Positions 5,258 through 5,352 of a stretch of DNA of 5,352 nt are shown here, piece by piece. The notes under the pieces are model-generated. The model worked only from the letters and a program-made list of their open reading frames with translations, searched no databases and was not told the DNA's origin. A program made the position numbers and the translations under genes. Within the stretch, counting starts at the first letter, position 1. Every line of letters starts with the position of its first letter. The stretch is from contig CANHHS010000099.1 of NCBI GenBank assembly GCA_947460445.1, positions 1 to 5,352 on the forward strand. The letters run 5' to 3'. Source of the DNA: Opitutia bacterium (GTDB lineage: Bacteria; Verrucomicrobiota; Verrucomicrobiia; Opitutales; UBA953).

Positions 5258-5352
5258 TTAGGCGTCTGGTTTTGTCTTACGAAGGCCAGTCACGCGACCG
5301 CCTTTGAAGTCATTACGCTTCTTAAGAAGTTCAACGCGTTCAAAACGCTTAA
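5258..5352 (-). CDS. Partial small basic protein (PVC-restricted family), C-terminal end
   Basis: Only the last 30 codons and a TAA stop lie in the window; the 5' end is beyond the right edge. The visible peptide starts KRFERVELLKKRNDFKGG and ends RVTGLRKTKPDA. It is strongly basic, with 11 Lys or Arg among 30 residues. The pattern KRxERVxxLKK, a short G-rich turn, then V.GL.K.K is what I recall of the 'small basic protein' family annotated only in Verrucomicrobia, Planctomycetes and Chlamydiae, whose members are often 50-100 residues. The molecular role of that family is not known to me. A strong intrinsic terminator follows closely, which supports a real, transcribed gene. The frame and stop are clear; the family name rests on pattern memory and needs a profile search. 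Confidence 0.7.
   Translation of the reverse strand, partial: KRFERVELLKKRNDFKGGRVTGLRKTKPDA

Overview
The window looks like a chromosomal segment of a moderate-GC bacterium, probably from the Planctomycetes-Verrucomicrobia-Chlamydiae (PVC) superphylum. The main clue is at the right edge. The 30-residue C-terminus of a basic protein encoded there resembles, from memory, the short 'small basic protein' family restricted to Verrucomicrobia, Planctomycetes and Chlamydiae. The 2-isopropylmalate synthase is the long 'yeast-type' form. None of the three complete minus-strand genes has a clear Shine-Dalgarno sequence, which fits but does not prove this placement.

Layout, left to right. (1) Plus strand, 11-508: a four-helix DoxX-like membrane protein with a cytoplasmic tail carrying 12 cysteines. 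(2) 521-556: a perfect 16-bp inverted repeat with flanking A and T runs, acting as a shared bidirectional terminator between convergent genes. (3) Minus strand, 3157 down to 572: an ArsR-type repressor, then 27 nt later a 749-residue fusion of a CoA-disulfide-reductase-like flavoprotein, two rhodanese domains and a YgaP-like membrane hairpin. A 24-bp palindrome covers the -10 region and start codon of the repressor, so the pair is probably an autoregulated operon. (4) Minus strand, 4889-3225: leuA, the first committed enzyme of leucine synthesis, apparently unrelated in function. (5) 4890-5257: a 368-nt intergenic region of degenerate short tandem repeats (polypurine, then heptamers, then octamers in both orientations). 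Two octamer blocks face each other and can form a long hairpin. A terminator for the rightmost gene follows. (6) Minus strand, 5352-5258: the 3' end of the small basic protein gene.

Working model: the repressor, the multidomain flavoprotein and perhaps the convergent DoxX-like protein form a small module for reactive sulfur (persulfide/polysulfide) or thiol-redox handling. The repressor senses the stress through cysteines. The flavoprotein reduces CoA or other persulfides, its rhodaneses relay sulfane sulfur at the membrane, and the Cys-rich membrane protein could bind sulfur or metal. The domains and the operator are visible in the sequence; the substrate, the sensed signal and the involvement of the DoxX-like protein are inference.
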